Shown here: positions 1-8,966 of the stretch, piece after piece
How the letters are laid out: each line of letters starts with the position of its first letter
How positions within the stretch are numbered: the first letter of the stretch is position 1
NCBI RefSeq assembly: GCF_038592985.1
Contig: NZ_CP151951.1
Coordinates: 1,231,001-1,295,000, forward strand
DNA length: 64,000 bases
Direction of reading: 5' to 3'
Source: Paenibacillus sp. FSL R10-2782
GTDB lineage: Bacteria > Bacillota > Bacilli > Paenibacillales > Paenibacillaceae
Position numbers and translations under genes: made by a program
Notes under the pieces: generated by a model
Databases searched by the model: none
What the model saw: only the letters and a program-made list of their open reading frames with translations
Told to the model about the DNA's origin: nothing

Positions 1-93
1 CGTATGCTGTTGGCAGGCGAGCTGGATGCCGTAGGCGACAAGGTGCTGGAACTGTCCGGCTTTGGGGTGGAAATTGCTGACCTAAAAAACTAA
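1..93 (+). CDS. Phage tail assembly chaperone, C-terminal end only (XkdN / lambda gpG position)
   Basis: The window opens inside this gene and shows only its last 30 codons, ending VEIADLKN and a TAA at 91-93. Too little is visible for a domain call. The assignment rests on position and on the frameshift signal at its 3' end: in PBSX-like and lambda-like phages the gene just before the tape measure encodes a tail assembly chaperone that is made in a short form and, by -1 frameshifting, in a long form. Both features are present here. It is inferred to help the tape measure and tail tube assemble in the cytoplasm. Confidence 0.6.
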   Translation, partial: RMLLAGELDAVGDKVLELSGFGVEIADLKN

Positions 94-159
94 TCGGCTC
101 CGGGGGAATGACGACGATGCTGTACCACTTGTGGGTTCGGCACCACCTCCGTCCCGGAG
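82..159 (+). promoter_or_regulatory. Programmed -1 ribosomal frameshift site (A AAA AAC) with possible downstream stem
   Basis: The last sense codons of the upstream frame are CTA AAA AAC followed by TAA, giving the heptamer A AAA AAC at 84-90 in the correct phase (X XXY YYZ). Slipping back one base after the AAC codon continues through CTA ATC GGC with no stop until 248. CTCCGGG at 98-104 can pair with CCCGGAG at 153-159, with smaller GTGG/CCAC pairings inside, so a stimulatory structure is possible. This is the architecture known for tail chaperone pairs (gpG/gpGT type). Confidence 0.75.
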
Positions 160-248
160 ACTTTTGGCAGTTTCCCCGTGGCGAGCGCATGCTGCTGTTG
201 GCGTTTGCTGAACAGGAAATGGACAGTATGGTTTCTTCAAAAGCATAA
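90..248 (+). CDS. Frameshift extension of the tail assembly chaperone (gpT-like)
   Basis: This frame is open from the slippery site to the TAA at 246-248. After the frameshift it would add about 52 residues to the upstream protein. An internal ATG at 108 would give 46 residues on its own, but it is preceded only by a G-run and lies right after the slippery site, so translation as a fusion is more likely. The peptide is rich in H, R, W and M, with a core reading FWQFPRGERMLLLAF, typical of the small helical domain before tape-measure genes. The next gene starts 21 bases downstream. In-frame continuity is seen; the function is inferred from the arrangement. Confidence 0.65.
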   Translation, partial: LIGSGGMTTMLYHLWVRHHLRPGDFWQFPRGERMLLLAFAEQEMDSMVSSKA

Positions 249-269
249 ACAAGGAGGTGAACATGAAAT

Positions 270-2090
270 ATGGCAGAAGCATTAAATTACCGTATGAACC
301 TCGTAATTGATCCTAAAAACGTCATTAAAGCGAACCGTGAATTGCGCGCGATGGAACGCTATTTTGAGCGGATTCAAGGGCGTGTTATGAAAATAGGTCG
401 CACTCGCATGGCCCCGGAAATCGTGCTGAACGATATGGCCTCCAAAGGGCTGGATAATCTGTTGAACAAGATTAACCGGGTCAAATCCCAGATTATTAAC
501 GCTTCGGGGAATGTCAATGTGAAGGCAGTCTCTCAAGGTAGCTCATCAGCTAATAGTGGTGCTGGCAAAGCAGATCCAATTAAGGCTGATAACAATCCGA
601 GTATCGTTTTGCTAGGTACTGCTGTGCAATTGAACACTATTGCAGTGAACGCCAACACGACTGCTATTGCAGCTTTAGGTAGCAATTTAGCTTCTCTAAA
701 GCTCGGCGGTGAGAAGAAGGAAGAGGAACCTAAGGGTTTTTTAACTAATGTACAAAATTTTTTTGGTAATGTTAAAAAAGTTGGTGAAGGATTAAAAAAC
801 GTATCTGAAGCTCCAGAAGCATTTAAAAAATTTAAAACTGATTTTGGTATCCTAAAGGGACCGCTCCAGGGAACTACCAAAACAGAAAAGTTTAAAGATT
901 TGGCTAAAAAGACACTTAATGTAGGAAAATCTGGGGGTGAATTTTTAGAAAAATTTGGAGGAGCTTCAGATTTATTGGAAGGTGGACAAGGACTATTTGA
1001 TCAGGCTAAAAGCTTGGGGATGATAAATCCAAGCGAAGCCGCTGGTGTAGTACCTAGCACTGCAAGTTCAAATGCTGCGGCAGATGCAGCCTCAAGTATT
1101 ATCAGACCAAGTAGCGTTGCTGGTGCAGCTGAGGAAGCAGGATCAGGCTTGTTCAAAAACCTTTTAAAAGGTGGCGCGAAAAAGCTAATGGGTCCTTTGA
1201 GTTACGGGATGGACATTATGAATATCGCTCAGGCTACCTCTGGTAAAGAGCGTGCAGAAGCTATTGGTTCTACTGTAGGTGGGACCGCTGGTACTGCGAT
1301 AGGTGGAGCCATAGGCTCATTTATACTTCCAGGTATTGGTACTATGGTTGGATCTCAACTTGGAAGCATAGCGGGAGATTTTATCGGTGGAAAAGTAGGC
1401 GGATTAGTCTCAGACTATGGACCAGCTATTATGGATAAGGCTACTTCAGCAGGGAAATATCTCGGAGAAAAAGCATCCGAGGTAACAAGCTGGATCTCGG
1501 ATAAGACTGGAGATTTTGGTAAAAGCTTTTCCAACTTCTTCTCCTTTGGAGGTAAAGATGAGCCTAAGAAAACCCCAGCGAAGCCAGCCGAAGTGCCCAA
1601 GCCTGCGACGCCACCTCAATCCACTACACCTGTAACGATGACTAAGCCATTAACACCTATGCGACCCTTCCCGGGATTACCACCCGGTTCTCAAGTGATG
1701 TATGGGCCTGCACAGTCAGCCTTAAACGGCACTGCCAATCCTTACGGGCCGATGGCTATCGCTAACCAAGGGGTCAATCCTAATCCACTATTGAATACTG
1801 CGGCTCATGCGAACAATGGAGCCAAAGCTAAAGGTAACGCCAATGGCAGCCCGACTCCTCAAGTAGTACAGATCAGCCCTGAACAAATGGGAACACTCTC
1901 CGGATTTTTGAAGGATTTTAAGACGGAAACTACGAACCAGTTCAATCTTCCAGCAGGGGCTGTACAGGTAACTGTGCATGAAAACAAGCTGGATGTGGAG
2001 GGGCTTATTACGCAAATTGGCTACCGCCTCAAAGCCGAGATTCTGCGGGCGACGCAGAACATCAAGCCTGCGAGCGGAGGAGCTATGTAA
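270..2090 (+). CDS. Tail tape measure protein (XkdO-like position)
   Basis: A 606-residue protein sits where PBSX carries its tape measure. The first ~70 residues are basic and helical (NRELRAMERYFERI). Residues ~330-385 form a Gly/Ala-rich hydrophobic stretch (GTAIGGAIGSFILPGIGTM), usual in tape measures and possibly inserted in the membrane on ejection. A Pro-rich linker follows (~430-530), then a helical C-terminus ending in TQIGYRLKAEILRATQNIK. AAGGAGG at 251-257 serves the ATG at 270 with slightly long spacing; an out-of-frame ATG lies at 263. It is short for a tape measure, implying a short tail. Bases ~530-1600 are clearly more AT-rich than both ends, suggesting mosaic exchange. Confidence 0.7.
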   Translation: MAEALNYRMNLVIDPKNVIKANRELRAMERYFERIQGRVMKIGRTRMAPEIVLNDMASKGLDNLLNKINRVKSQIINASGNVNVKAVSQGSSSANSGAGKADPIKADNNPSIVLLGTAVQLNTIAVNANTTAIAALGSNLASLKLGGEKKEEEPKGFLTNVQNFFGNVKKVGEGLKNVSEAPEAFKKFKTDFGILKGPLQGTTKTEKFKDLAKKTLNVGKSGGEFLEKFGGASDLLEGGQGLFDQAKSLGMINPSEAAGVVPSTASSNAAADAASSIIRPSSVAGAAEEAGSGLFKNLLKGGAKKLMGPLSYGMDIMNIAQATSGKERAEAIGSTVGGTAGTAIGGAIGSFILPGIGTMVGSQLGSIAGDFIGGKVGGLVSDYGPAIMDKATSAGKYLGEKASEVTSWISDKTGDFGKSFSNFFSFGGKDEPKKTPAKPAEVPKPATPPQSTTPVTMTKPLTPMRPFPGLPPGSQVMYGPAQSALNGTANPYGPMAIANQGVNPNPLLNTAAHANNGAKAKGNANGSPTPQVVQISPEQMGTLSGFLKDFKTETTNQFNLPAGAVQVTVHENKLDVEGLITQIGYRLKAEILRATQNIKPASGGAM

Positions 2091-2127
2091 TGCAGTAGGA
2101 TGGGAGTAATGAGGAAGGAGGAAAGAG

Positions 2128-2769
2128 ATGGAATTTAGTTTAACGGATGGCAAGGGATTTAAGTTTATATTTCCGGTGAATCCCGAGGAAGTGACGATCT
2201 CTCGGCAAAAAGGGTTTGAAACGACAACGATTTTATCCTATGGGGAGTTTGATTTTCCACAAGGGGAGAAGGTGAAGGAAATCTCCTTCTCTTCTTTTTT
2301 TCCCAAGGAATACGACGAATCGTATTGTAAATATCAGGACATTCCCGATCCACAGGAGGCCATGAACACGTTGAATGGTTTTTTGCTGTCCCAAAAGCCA
2401 TTACGCTTCATTATTTCAGAGACGGCTGTAAATGTACCCGTAATTGTAGCTTCTCATAACTCGACCTTTCGGGGCGGGGAATATGGGGACGTGAATTTTG
2501 ATCTTTCGCTGCGGACCTGGAGTGAAATGAAGGTATCCAAAAAAGCCGGCAGTGGGACGAAGTCTGCTACGGTCAACAAAAAGCCCCGCACGGATATGAA
2601 AGAAAAGAAGAAAACCTACACGGTTAAATCGGGAGATTCCTTGTCCAAAATTGCCAAGCTGGAGCTGGGGGATAGCTCACAATGGAGCCGTATTTATCAG
2701 CTTAACAAAAAGGTCATTGGTCAAAATCCGAATGCGATTAAACCAGGGCAAAAGCTGGTGCTGTCATGA
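2128..2769 (+). CDS. xkdP: LysM-containing tail protein (XkdP-like)
   Basis: A 213-residue protein. The N-terminal ~130 residues resemble the XkdP/YqbP tail proteins (start MEFSLTDGKGFKFIFPVNPE). After a Lys-rich linker, residues ~163-213 form a single LysM domain (YTVKSGDSLSKIA ... NAIKPGQKLVLS), which in this family binds peptidoglycan or helps position the hub. A good ribosome site, AAGGAGGA, precedes the ATG by 6-7 bases. The stop overlaps the next start as ATGA at 2766. Located between tape measure and hub, it fits a tail-tip protein. Confidence 0.85.
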   Translation: MEFSLTDGKGFKFIFPVNPEEVTISRQKGFETTTILSYGEFDFPQGEKVKEISFSSFFPKEYDESYCKYQDIPDPQEAMNTLNGFLLSQKPLRFIISETAVNVPVIVASHNSTFRGGEYGDVNFDLSLRTWSEMKVSKKAGSGTKSATVNKKPRTDMKEKKKTYTVKSGDSLSKIAKLELGDSSQWSRIYQLNKKVIGQNPNAIKPGQKLVLS

Positions 2770-3743
2770 GCTATAAAGTTATTTTACAGGATAAATATGA
2801 TTTGTCGCCGCTGGTGGAGAACATTAATTTGAGGGATTCGCTGGAGCAAATCGCTTATCAGGGCACAGTAAATCTGGTCGTGACGCCGGATTTGCCGCCC
2901 ATCTCTCCAGGGATGTCGATTCGGGTTAGTGGCATTCCGTATGGCAAAAAAGACTATGTCCCCTTGCTGTCTCCAGCGGTTATTTGGGAAGTGGAAACAT
3001 CTAACAATGGACTCAAGCGTATGACGCTGACATTGTATGATCGCACGGTGTATTTGGACAAGTCGGAGGATGAATATTTGCTCCCTGCCAAGCAGACGGC
3101 TACTCAGCGTTTTCAGAAATATGCCAGGGACTGGAAGCTGAAAATCGCTTCATTACCAGATACGAAAAAGACGCTGGGACGCGCTGTATACCGGACACAG
3201 TCCATTTATTCCATGATGCTGGGCGATTTGCGTGAAACGGCAAAGGCGGGTGGCAAGCTGTATCATCCACGGATGATTACCTCCGGTTTGGAGCTATACG
3301 AGCTGGGAACGAACAAGGATGTGTATGTTTTGGAGAGAGTGACCGATACGACACAATCCCGTACGCTCGAAGGCGCGGCCACAAGAGTCAAGGTGCTGGC
3401 TACGGCGGCCAGTGAAACGGGCAATGAGGTTCCCTCCAAGGTGATGGCGCTGGAGGAAAAGGATATTGCCAAGTACGGCACACTTCAGGTGATCGTGCAG
3501 GATGACGAGGTGAAATCGGGTGCGGCGGCACGTGAGTTGGCCAAAAGTAAGCTGAGAGGCATACAACAAACGATATCGGTCAATGCGCCAGATATGAACA
3601 CGATTCGTGCAGGAGACGCGGTGATGCTGGGTTCCATGAAGCTGCTGGTAATTTCAGTGAGCAGGGAATTGGGGAATCCCGGCAGTATGTCGCTGGAACT
3701 GGGTACGTATGACGATGTGAAAAGGAGGTTTTACCTTGAATAA
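2766..3743 (+). CDS. xkdQ: Tail hub protein (XkdQ/YqbQ family)
   Basis: A 325-residue protein in the xkdP-xkdQ-xkdR order. It begins MSYKVILQDKYDLSPLVENI, like XkdQ/YqbQ proteins, which correspond to the gpD-type hub at the tip of contractile tails. The C-terminal part (NTIRAGDAVMLGSMKLLVIS) has the beta-rich pattern of hub proteins. Translation is coupled to the upstream gene by an ATGA overlap, and its end overlaps the next gene by 8 bases. No cell-wall hydrolase motif is apparent. Confidence 0.8.
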   Translation: MSYKVILQDKYDLSPLVENINLRDSLEQIAYQGTVNLVVTPDLPPISPGMSIRVSGIPYGKKDYVPLLSPAVIWEVETSNNGLKRMTLTLYDRTVYLDKSEDEYLLPAKQTATQRFQKYARDWKLKIASLPDTKKTLGRAVYRTQSIYSMMLGDLRETAKAGGKLYHPRMITSGLELYELGTNKDVYVLERVTDTTQSRTLEGAATRVKVLATAASETGNEVPSKVMALEEKDIAKYGTLQVIVQDDEVKSGAAARELAKSKLRGIQQTISVNAPDMNTIRAGDAVMLGSMKLLVISVSRELGNPGSMSLELGTYDDVKRRFYLE

Positions 3744-4143
3744 GGACCCCTACGGGCATTTGGTCACTGCTCTGCAATCCTCATTTCACAAGCAAACCAA
3801 GCAAGCGCTGAGTGGAGTGGGCGCGGTACTGGGCACGATTACCTCCACGGGAATCAAGCTGGACGATTTTAAACATGAGCTTCAGGATTATCTGGTCGCC
3901 GAGCTGCCGGGATTGCTGTCTGTACCGCGTCATATGTACAGAGGAACCTCAACCGCAGTAGAGTCGGAGAATTGGGAGGGCAAGGAGCTGAAAACTTCCT
4001 TTTATATCGGGGAGGACGAGCTGGAGGATGTGAATCTGAGCCTGAACGAAGGACTGAAGCCCGGTGATCGCGTACTTGCGGTTCGGGTGAATAGCGGCAA
4101 CGATGTGGTTGTGGTATGCAAGGTGGTGAGTGGACGTGGCTAA
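3736..4143 (+). CDS. xkdR: Baseplate protein, DUF2577 (XkdR-like)
   Basis: A 135-residue protein starting at TTG 3736, chosen because AAAGGAGG at 3721-3728 is 7 bases upstream and the following residues (MNKDPYGHLVTALQ) fit the DUF2577 family. The C-terminal part is a small beta-barrel-like segment ending LKPGDRVLAVRVNSGNDVVVVCKVV, reminiscent of spike or OB-fold baseplate proteins. It overlaps xkdQ by 8 bases and xkdS by 14, so the set is translationally coupled. Confidence 0.75.
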   Translation: MNKDPYGHLVTALQSSFHKQTKQALSGVGAVLGTITSTGIKLDDFKHELQDYLVAELPGLLSVPRHMYRGTSTAVESENWEGKELKTSFYIGEDELEDVNLSLNEGLKPGDRVLAVRVNSGNDVVVVCKVVSGRG

Positions 4144-4594
4144 TTTATTTCCCGAAACGGATGATATGCTCTGGACGGATATTACGGATCCGGATGTGCT
4201 GGAGGATAACCGGGCGGTATTTGGACGAAGCTGGCGGTTTGATTTTGAAGCCGGAGAATTTGTTATGAGCCCCAGTCGTAAAATCGTGACTACAGGTGAA
4301 AAAGAAGCCTGGGTGCAGTGGTGTGAAAAAGCAATTCGTACCCCCCGCTACCGTCACGTCATCTATTCTCCCGACTATGGTAGCGAGCTGGAGGAGCTGA
4401 TCGGCAGCAGCTATGGGCATGGTGTGCAGGAAAGTGAAATCAAGCGCATGGTCACGGAAGCGTTGCTGGCAGATGCTCGCACGGCTAGTGTGGATCAGTT
4501 CACGTTTAGCTGGGAAGGCGAGGCGTGCCATTTTAGCTGCCAGATTACGAATGTGCGGGATGAAACGGAAATTGTGGAAAGTGTGGTGATCTAA
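4130..4594 (+). CDS. xkdS: Baseplate protein, DUF2634 (XkdS-like, gp25-type)
   Basis: A 154-residue protein of the XkdS/DUF2634 family, the counterpart of the gp25 sheath-initiating wedge protein. The core YRHVIYSPDYGSELEELIG and the C-terminal beta region EACHFSCQITNVRDETEIVE support this. The GTG at 4130 is the likely start, with AAGGTGG a few bases upstream; GTG 4136 is an in-frame alternative. It ends in TAATG, overlapping the ATG of the next gene by one base. Confidence 0.75.
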   Translation: MDVANLFPETDDMLWTDITDPDVLEDNRAVFGRSWRFDFEAGEFVMSPSRKIVTTGEKEAWVQWCEKAIRTPRYRHVIYSPDYGSELEELIGSSYGHGVQESEIKRMVTEALLADARTASVDQFTFSWEGEACHFSCQITNVRDETEIVESVVI

Positions 4595-5745
4595 TGGCAG
4601 ACTTGCCGGAATATTTGGTAAACCAGACGGAAGAGGAAATTTTAAATCGAATGCTGGAAAAAGTGCCTTCGGACATCGATAAGTCCGAGGGCTCTTTTAT
4701 TTGGGATGCGCAGGCGCCAGTGGCGTTTATGCTTTCCGAAGCGGCGATCTGGGCGCAGGAGCTGCTGCGCCGGGGCTTTGCCAGCACGGCAGCCAGCGAC
4801 AACCTGGATTTTCGCTCGCCGGAGCTGGATCTGCGAACAGCAGAGCATGGAGTGACACGGAGGGAAGCGGTTGCTGCCTCAGGTATGGTCACATTCACGG
4901 GTACAGCGGGAACGACCGTTCCGGCGGGAACGTTGGTGGCGACCCCGGCAGATGATGTATCCGGGGAAGCTTCCATTGAGTATGCGACCACGGCAGCGGC
5001 CACGCTGGATGAGCAGGGTAAAGGAGAAGCGGCGATTCGGGCAGTCAATCCCGGTCGCAGCGGTAACGTACCCGCGGGCGTCATTCAGGTGATGGCTAGC
5101 CCGGTCAATGGTGTTTCCTCCGTTATCAATACAGAGGAAACGAAAAGTGGCACGGACATTGAGAGCGACCAGCTGTTGCTGGAGCGTTTTTATGCCAAGG
5201 TGCGGAACCAGGGGACAAGCGGCAACAAGGCGCAGTATATGCAGTGGGCGAATGAAATCGCTGGAGTAGGCGGCGTGGAGGTTGTTCCGCTGTGGAAAGG
5301 GCCGGGTACGGTGGCTTTATATGTGCTGGACACAGATAAACGCGCTGCCAGTCCGGATATCGTCGCTGCGGTGCAGAAGTACATTGATCCGACTCAGGAT
5401 GGACAAGGCGAAGGATTGGCACCCGCGGGTCCCGTGGTGACGATCATGCCTGCGGCAGAGGTGGAAATTAACATCTCGGTCAAGGTACAGCGTACCAAGG
5501 AGAAGCCATCCACCCTGGAAGAGATCAAAAAGCTAATCGAAAGCGGAGTGCGGACGTATTTGAAGCAGCTTGCTTTTTACAAGGAAGACCCATTGGTTCG
5601 GTATACCCGGATTTCTGCTGTTTTGCTGGACATTCCGATCATTATTGATTTCTCTGAGCTAAAAATCAACGGACAGAGCAATCAAAATATTGAGATCGGA
5701 TCAGGTCAGGTGGCGGTGCTGGGGACGGTGAGCGTCAGTGAGTAA
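4594..5745 (+). CDS. xkdT: Baseplate J-like wedge protein (XkdT/gpJ)
   Basis: A 383-residue baseplate J family protein. Visible features are the N-terminal NQTEEEILNRMLEKVPSDID, a central beta-rich domain (GTTVPAGTLVATPADDVSG, NPGRSGNVPAGVI), the segment RNQGTSGNKAQYMQWANEI characteristic of the family, and a C-terminal ferredoxin-like part. It builds the baseplate wedge in contractile tails. The start overlaps xkdS (TAATG) and the end overlaps xkdU by 8 bases. Its last ~45 bases reappear as a diverged copy at about 10035-10077, upstream of the second xkdU. Confidence 0.88.
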   Translation: MADLPEYLVNQTEEEILNRMLEKVPSDIDKSEGSFIWDAQAPVAFMLSEAAIWAQELLRRGFASTAASDNLDFRSPELDLRTAEHGVTRREAVAASGMVTFTGTAGTTVPAGTLVATPADDVSGEASIEYATTAAATLDEQGKGEAAIRAVNPGRSGNVPAGVIQVMASPVNGVSSVINTEETKSGTDIESDQLLLERFYAKVRNQGTSGNKAQYMQWANEIAGVGGVEVVPLWKGPGTVALYVLDTDKRAASPDIVAAVQKYIDPTQDGQGEGLAPAGPVVTIMPAAEVEINISVKVQRTKEKPSTLEEIKKLIESGVRTYLKQLAFYKEDPLVRYTRISAVLLDIPIIIDFSELKINGQSNQNIEIGSGQVAVLGTVSVSE

Positions 5746-6355
5746 TGATGGAATGAACATGAACAATCCAACGAATCGTCTAGCTATGGGTGAAGAGGGG
5801 CAAATGAGCAGCTTGCGGGGACGCGAGCTGTTTTCCTATTTACCCGCCTACTATGAAATTTCCCGTGTGATGCGCTCCGATATGGATGCGAAGGGCAGTG
5901 AACTGGATTCCTTGTATCTGGCGATGGATGCGACGGTAGCTCAGTTTTTTGTCCGTACCGCTACCTGGGGATTGGAACGCTGGGAAATGGAGCTGGGTAT
6001 CGAAACCGACCTTGGCAAGCCGCTGGATCAGCGTCGTGCAGTAGTGGAGTCGAAGCTACGGGGAGCAGGGACTTTTTCAGGCCGACTTGTCAAAAATGTA
6101 GCTGAAGCATATGACGGCGGTACAGTAGATGTTACCTTTCATCCCGCCGAATGGGGATTCACGGTCAAATTTATAGATACCATCGGGATTCCCCCCAATG
6201 TGGAGGATCTTAAAGCAGCCATCGAGGAGATCAAGCCGGCTCATTTGGCGGTTGAATATAAACTACGCTACCTGACCATTGCCGAAGTCGAGTCTATGAC
6301 CATCTATGAAAATGAACATACAACACAGGATAGATATTTAGGAGGTGGCGCATAA
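5738..6355 (+). CDS. xkdU: Tail protein XkdU/YmfQ family, first copy
   Basis: A 205-residue protein starting at GTG 5738. The family hallmark is the N-terminal block RGRELFSYLPAYYEISRVM followed by WGLERWEMELGI, RRAVVESKLRGAGTFSG and IKPAHLAVEY. These proteins (gpI/YmfQ-like) join the baseplate to tail fibres. It ends just before the fibre gene at 6357. A second, longer paralogue occurs at 10070-10960, so each fibre set has its own XkdU. Confidence 0.82.
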   Translation: MSNDGMNMNNPTNRLAMGEEGQMSSLRGRELFSYLPAYYEISRVMRSDMDAKGSELDSLYLAMDATVAQFFVRTATWGLERWEMELGIETDLGKPLDQRRAVVESKLRGAGTFSGRLVKNVAEAYDGGTVDVTFHPAEWGFTVKFIDTIGIPPNVEDLKAAIEEIKPAHLAVEYKLRYLTIAEVESMTIYENEHTTQDRYLGGGA

Positions 6356-6356
6356 C

Positions 6357-8951
6357 ATGGCAAGTGAAAAAACACCAAATCTGGGCTTAAATCAAATTGA
6401 CCGTACATCGCCTAAAACAACGTATTTTGATCTGGAGAAGTATTTGGATCAAAACTGGCGTGCTGTAGACGATTTTGCAGGTGATGTGAATGATGGTGTG
6501 GATGCGATCAAGAAGCGGTTGGATACGACGGAGCGTAAGGAGGTTACTCTGGAGCCTGGGGTGCAAATTGTGCATGCGGAAAAGGCTTCGCCGTTCTCGC
6601 TCACGGGGCTGAGCGGGCGTACGTTGGTGAATTTGTTGGGTAGATGGGGAAACTTAAGTAGTTTAACGGGGATTACACCTTATCAATCCGAGATAGCGAT
6701 GGATACTACGAATAAGGGAACGATGCCTAATTCGTTAAAAGTAACAATCAAATCGGGATATACAGTCGGAGTTGGGTTTTATAGCGATTTTAAATTTTTG
6801 GCCGGAAAATATTATGTTGCAATCGCAAAGGTGAAGGTCGGAAACTCCGCAAATGCGGGAATATCGGCCCCGAACGTTCAGGAAGGGACGACAGTAACAG
6901 ATAAGACTAAATTTACTACTTCATGGTTCAGGGCGGCTCCTACCAGCAATGTGACTTCAAATATTGATTTGAGAATACAAGGGACTCAAGGACAGTATTC
7001 TTATTTTGAGGCTGTCCGCATCTATGAGATTTCTGCAGTTGATTATACCGCTTTGGCCTCAATGACGGGGGAGCAAATTGACGCTAAGTATCCATATGTG
7101 GATAGCGTAATGCCTGTACGTAATCCGTATGCGATTCGTTATGGGGAAAATTTGTTGCCGCCGTTCTACGAGTGGCAGAGAATCCATGCAAACGCCAAGA
7201 TTCTCGGGCCGTACAGCTTGACGCACACTAAGACTGATACGAGCGTAGGAGAATCATGCTCAGCTCCAGTATTGCCAGTGGTGCCTAACACCAGCTACTA
7301 CTTAAAAAATGGTAGTGCGGGAGTAACCATGAAGGTTTGGTTCTCTGCTGATGGGCTTTCCTTTGCGGAAACCGCAAGCATCGACACAGCAGATGGGACT
7401 TTCAAAACCCCTGCATACTGCAATTACATCTTAATCGAAACCTATATAAAAGCAGACAAGACAGGTAAATTCACGTTTACTAATCCTATGCTCAACATCG
7501 GCAGCACCGCCAAACCATTCAAGCCACGGGAGGACTGCATGTTGGCGACACAAACAGGCCTGTGTGCTGATCCAGTTACAGGGGCTAATTCCGATACAGT
7601 GTTTGAACGTGATGGGCAGTATTTTAAGTCGAAGAAATGGAATGGCATCGTTCTGGATGGGTCATTACCGTGGGTGCTGGATGCCTCTTACACGGGTAGT
7701 AAGCAAGTGGCTTTTCCTGTATTGGATGGGGTAGGTAGCAGTGCTATTGTTTGTAAGTATGACGGAAAAATTATAGGAAATGTGCTGGCGCAAGTCCCTG
7801 ACACTCAAGTTCTACATCCGATACTCAAACAACTGTTTATTACCGTGTCTAGCGCAGACAGTGGATGGGCAGACAGTTACACGCCGACGGCAGACGAGAT
7901 TAAGGCGTATTTTATGGGATGGAACATGTATTATTGGAACGGTACGTCTGCTGAGATTTTTAATAACCAAGGACCAAAGAGCTGGAGGAAGATCAACGAT
8001 CATGGATCAACAACTTCGATTTTACCGAGAACGCAAATAGACCCGGGGTTGAGTAAAGACGGTAGGGCTGTGTATTGGGAGCCGTACCAACTCGTATATC
8101 AACTAGCAACGCCTACCATGGAGTCTATCGTTAGCGAGGGCAAACTTACGTTTAGCGAGGGATATAATCAGGTCGAAGTCGGTACGGGAATTGTATTACG
8201 TGAACGAGCAAACCCTGTGTATTCTTCAGGCGCATATTATATTAATGGACGTACAGATCAGCCGAGTATATTGAGAAACAGAGTCGGAAGGATACTGACC
8301 ACTTTTGTTGGGGATAAAAAAGACTCGACATGGAGAATTGCGAATGTCAGCACAGAATACCAGGTTACGTACGGGAAAGAGCAGACATATACGTTGGCTA
8401 CTGACTATATACCGTCCAAATCCTATAGTACAACCTATCTAATGTTAGACAAGTCGCCTATCACCACATTTGCTGGTACATACGTTGCCAACGAAAAAAC
8501 GTTACTGCTGGAATTGGTAGACAATGTGCAGCAAAATACGGCGCGTGTTTCGGTGCTAGAGAACAAAAAGACTGAGAAGGATGCTCCGAGTTTTATGTCT
8601 GTTACGCTTTTGAACGGTTTTGCAGCAACAAGTGAGTCACAATTTTCAGACTACTTACCAGGTATGAATATTAGAAAAGACTCCAACGGAATGGTTTACA
8701 TCACTGGCTTGGTTAGAAATGGCGCTGTAAGAGGTGTTATTGCTATTTTGCCAGTAGGTTACAGACCTAAGAAGTCTGTTATGTATAGTGTGCCTTACTT
8801 CCGTGATACAGGCGGGGATATTGGCGAAGGGGAAAAAACAACCCGTGTAAAAGTTAGCGCTGATGGTACAGTTATGACTTTTATTCCTGTGGTCGTGAAC
8901 GGTGCTAATGATTGGTTGTCTCTTCACCTGCCGCCATTCCTAGCAGAATAA
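6357..8951 (+). CDS. Large tail fibre / receptor-binding protein
   Basis: An 864-residue protein after xkdU, in the place of receptor-binding fibres. The ATG at 6357 is favoured because AGGAGG at 6340-6345 precedes it by 11 bases; GTG 6345 lies inside that ribosome site. The N-terminus (KTPNLGLNQIDRTSPKTTY) is a fibre attachment domain shared by many Firmicute tail proteins. The middle is beta-rich with no catalytic motif recognised. Residues ~730-750 look like a short coiled coil (VDNVQQNTARVSVLENKK) before a C-terminal domain ending SLHLPPFLAE. Host target unknown. Confidence 0.65.
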   Translation: MASEKTPNLGLNQIDRTSPKTTYFDLEKYLDQNWRAVDDFAGDVNDGVDAIKKRLDTTERKEVTLEPGVQIVHAEKASPFSLTGLSGRTLVNLLGRWGNLSSLTGITPYQSEIAMDTTNKGTMPNSLKVTIKSGYTVGVGFYSDFKFLAGKYYVAIAKVKVGNSANAGISAPNVQEGTTVTDKTKFTTSWFRAAPTSNVTSNIDLRIQGTQGQYSYFEAVRIYEISAVDYTALASMTGEQIDAKYPYVDSVMPVRNPYAIRYGENLLPPFYEWQRIHANAKILGPYSLTHTKTDTSVGESCSAPVLPVVPNTSYYLKNGSAGVTMKVWFSADGLSFAETASIDTADGTFKTPAYCNYILIETYIKADKTGKFTFTNPMLNIGSTAKPFKPREDCMLATQTGLCADPVTGANSDTVFERDGQYFKSKKWNGIVLDGSLPWVLDASYTGSKQVAFPVLDGVGSSAIVCKYDGKIIGNVLAQVPDTQVLHPILKQLFITVSSADSGWADSYTPTADEIKAYFMGWNMYYWNGTSAEIFNNQGPKSWRKINDHGSTTSILPRTQIDPGLSKDGRAVYWEPYQLVYQLATPTMESIVSEGKLTFSEGYNQVEVGTGIVLRERANPVYSSGAYYINGRTDQPSILRNRVGRILTTFVGDKKDSTWRIANVSTEYQVTYGKEQTYTLATDYIPSKSYSTTYLMLDKSPITTFAGTYVANEKTLLLELVDNVQQNTARVSVLENKKTEKDAPSFMSVTLLNGFAATSESQFSDYLPGMNIRKDSNGMVYITGLVRNGAVRGVIAILPVGYRPKKSVMYSVPYFRDTGGDIGEGEKTTRVKVSADGTVMTFIPVVVNGANDWLSLHLPPFLAE

Positions 8952-8966
8952 AAAGGGGGTTAATGT

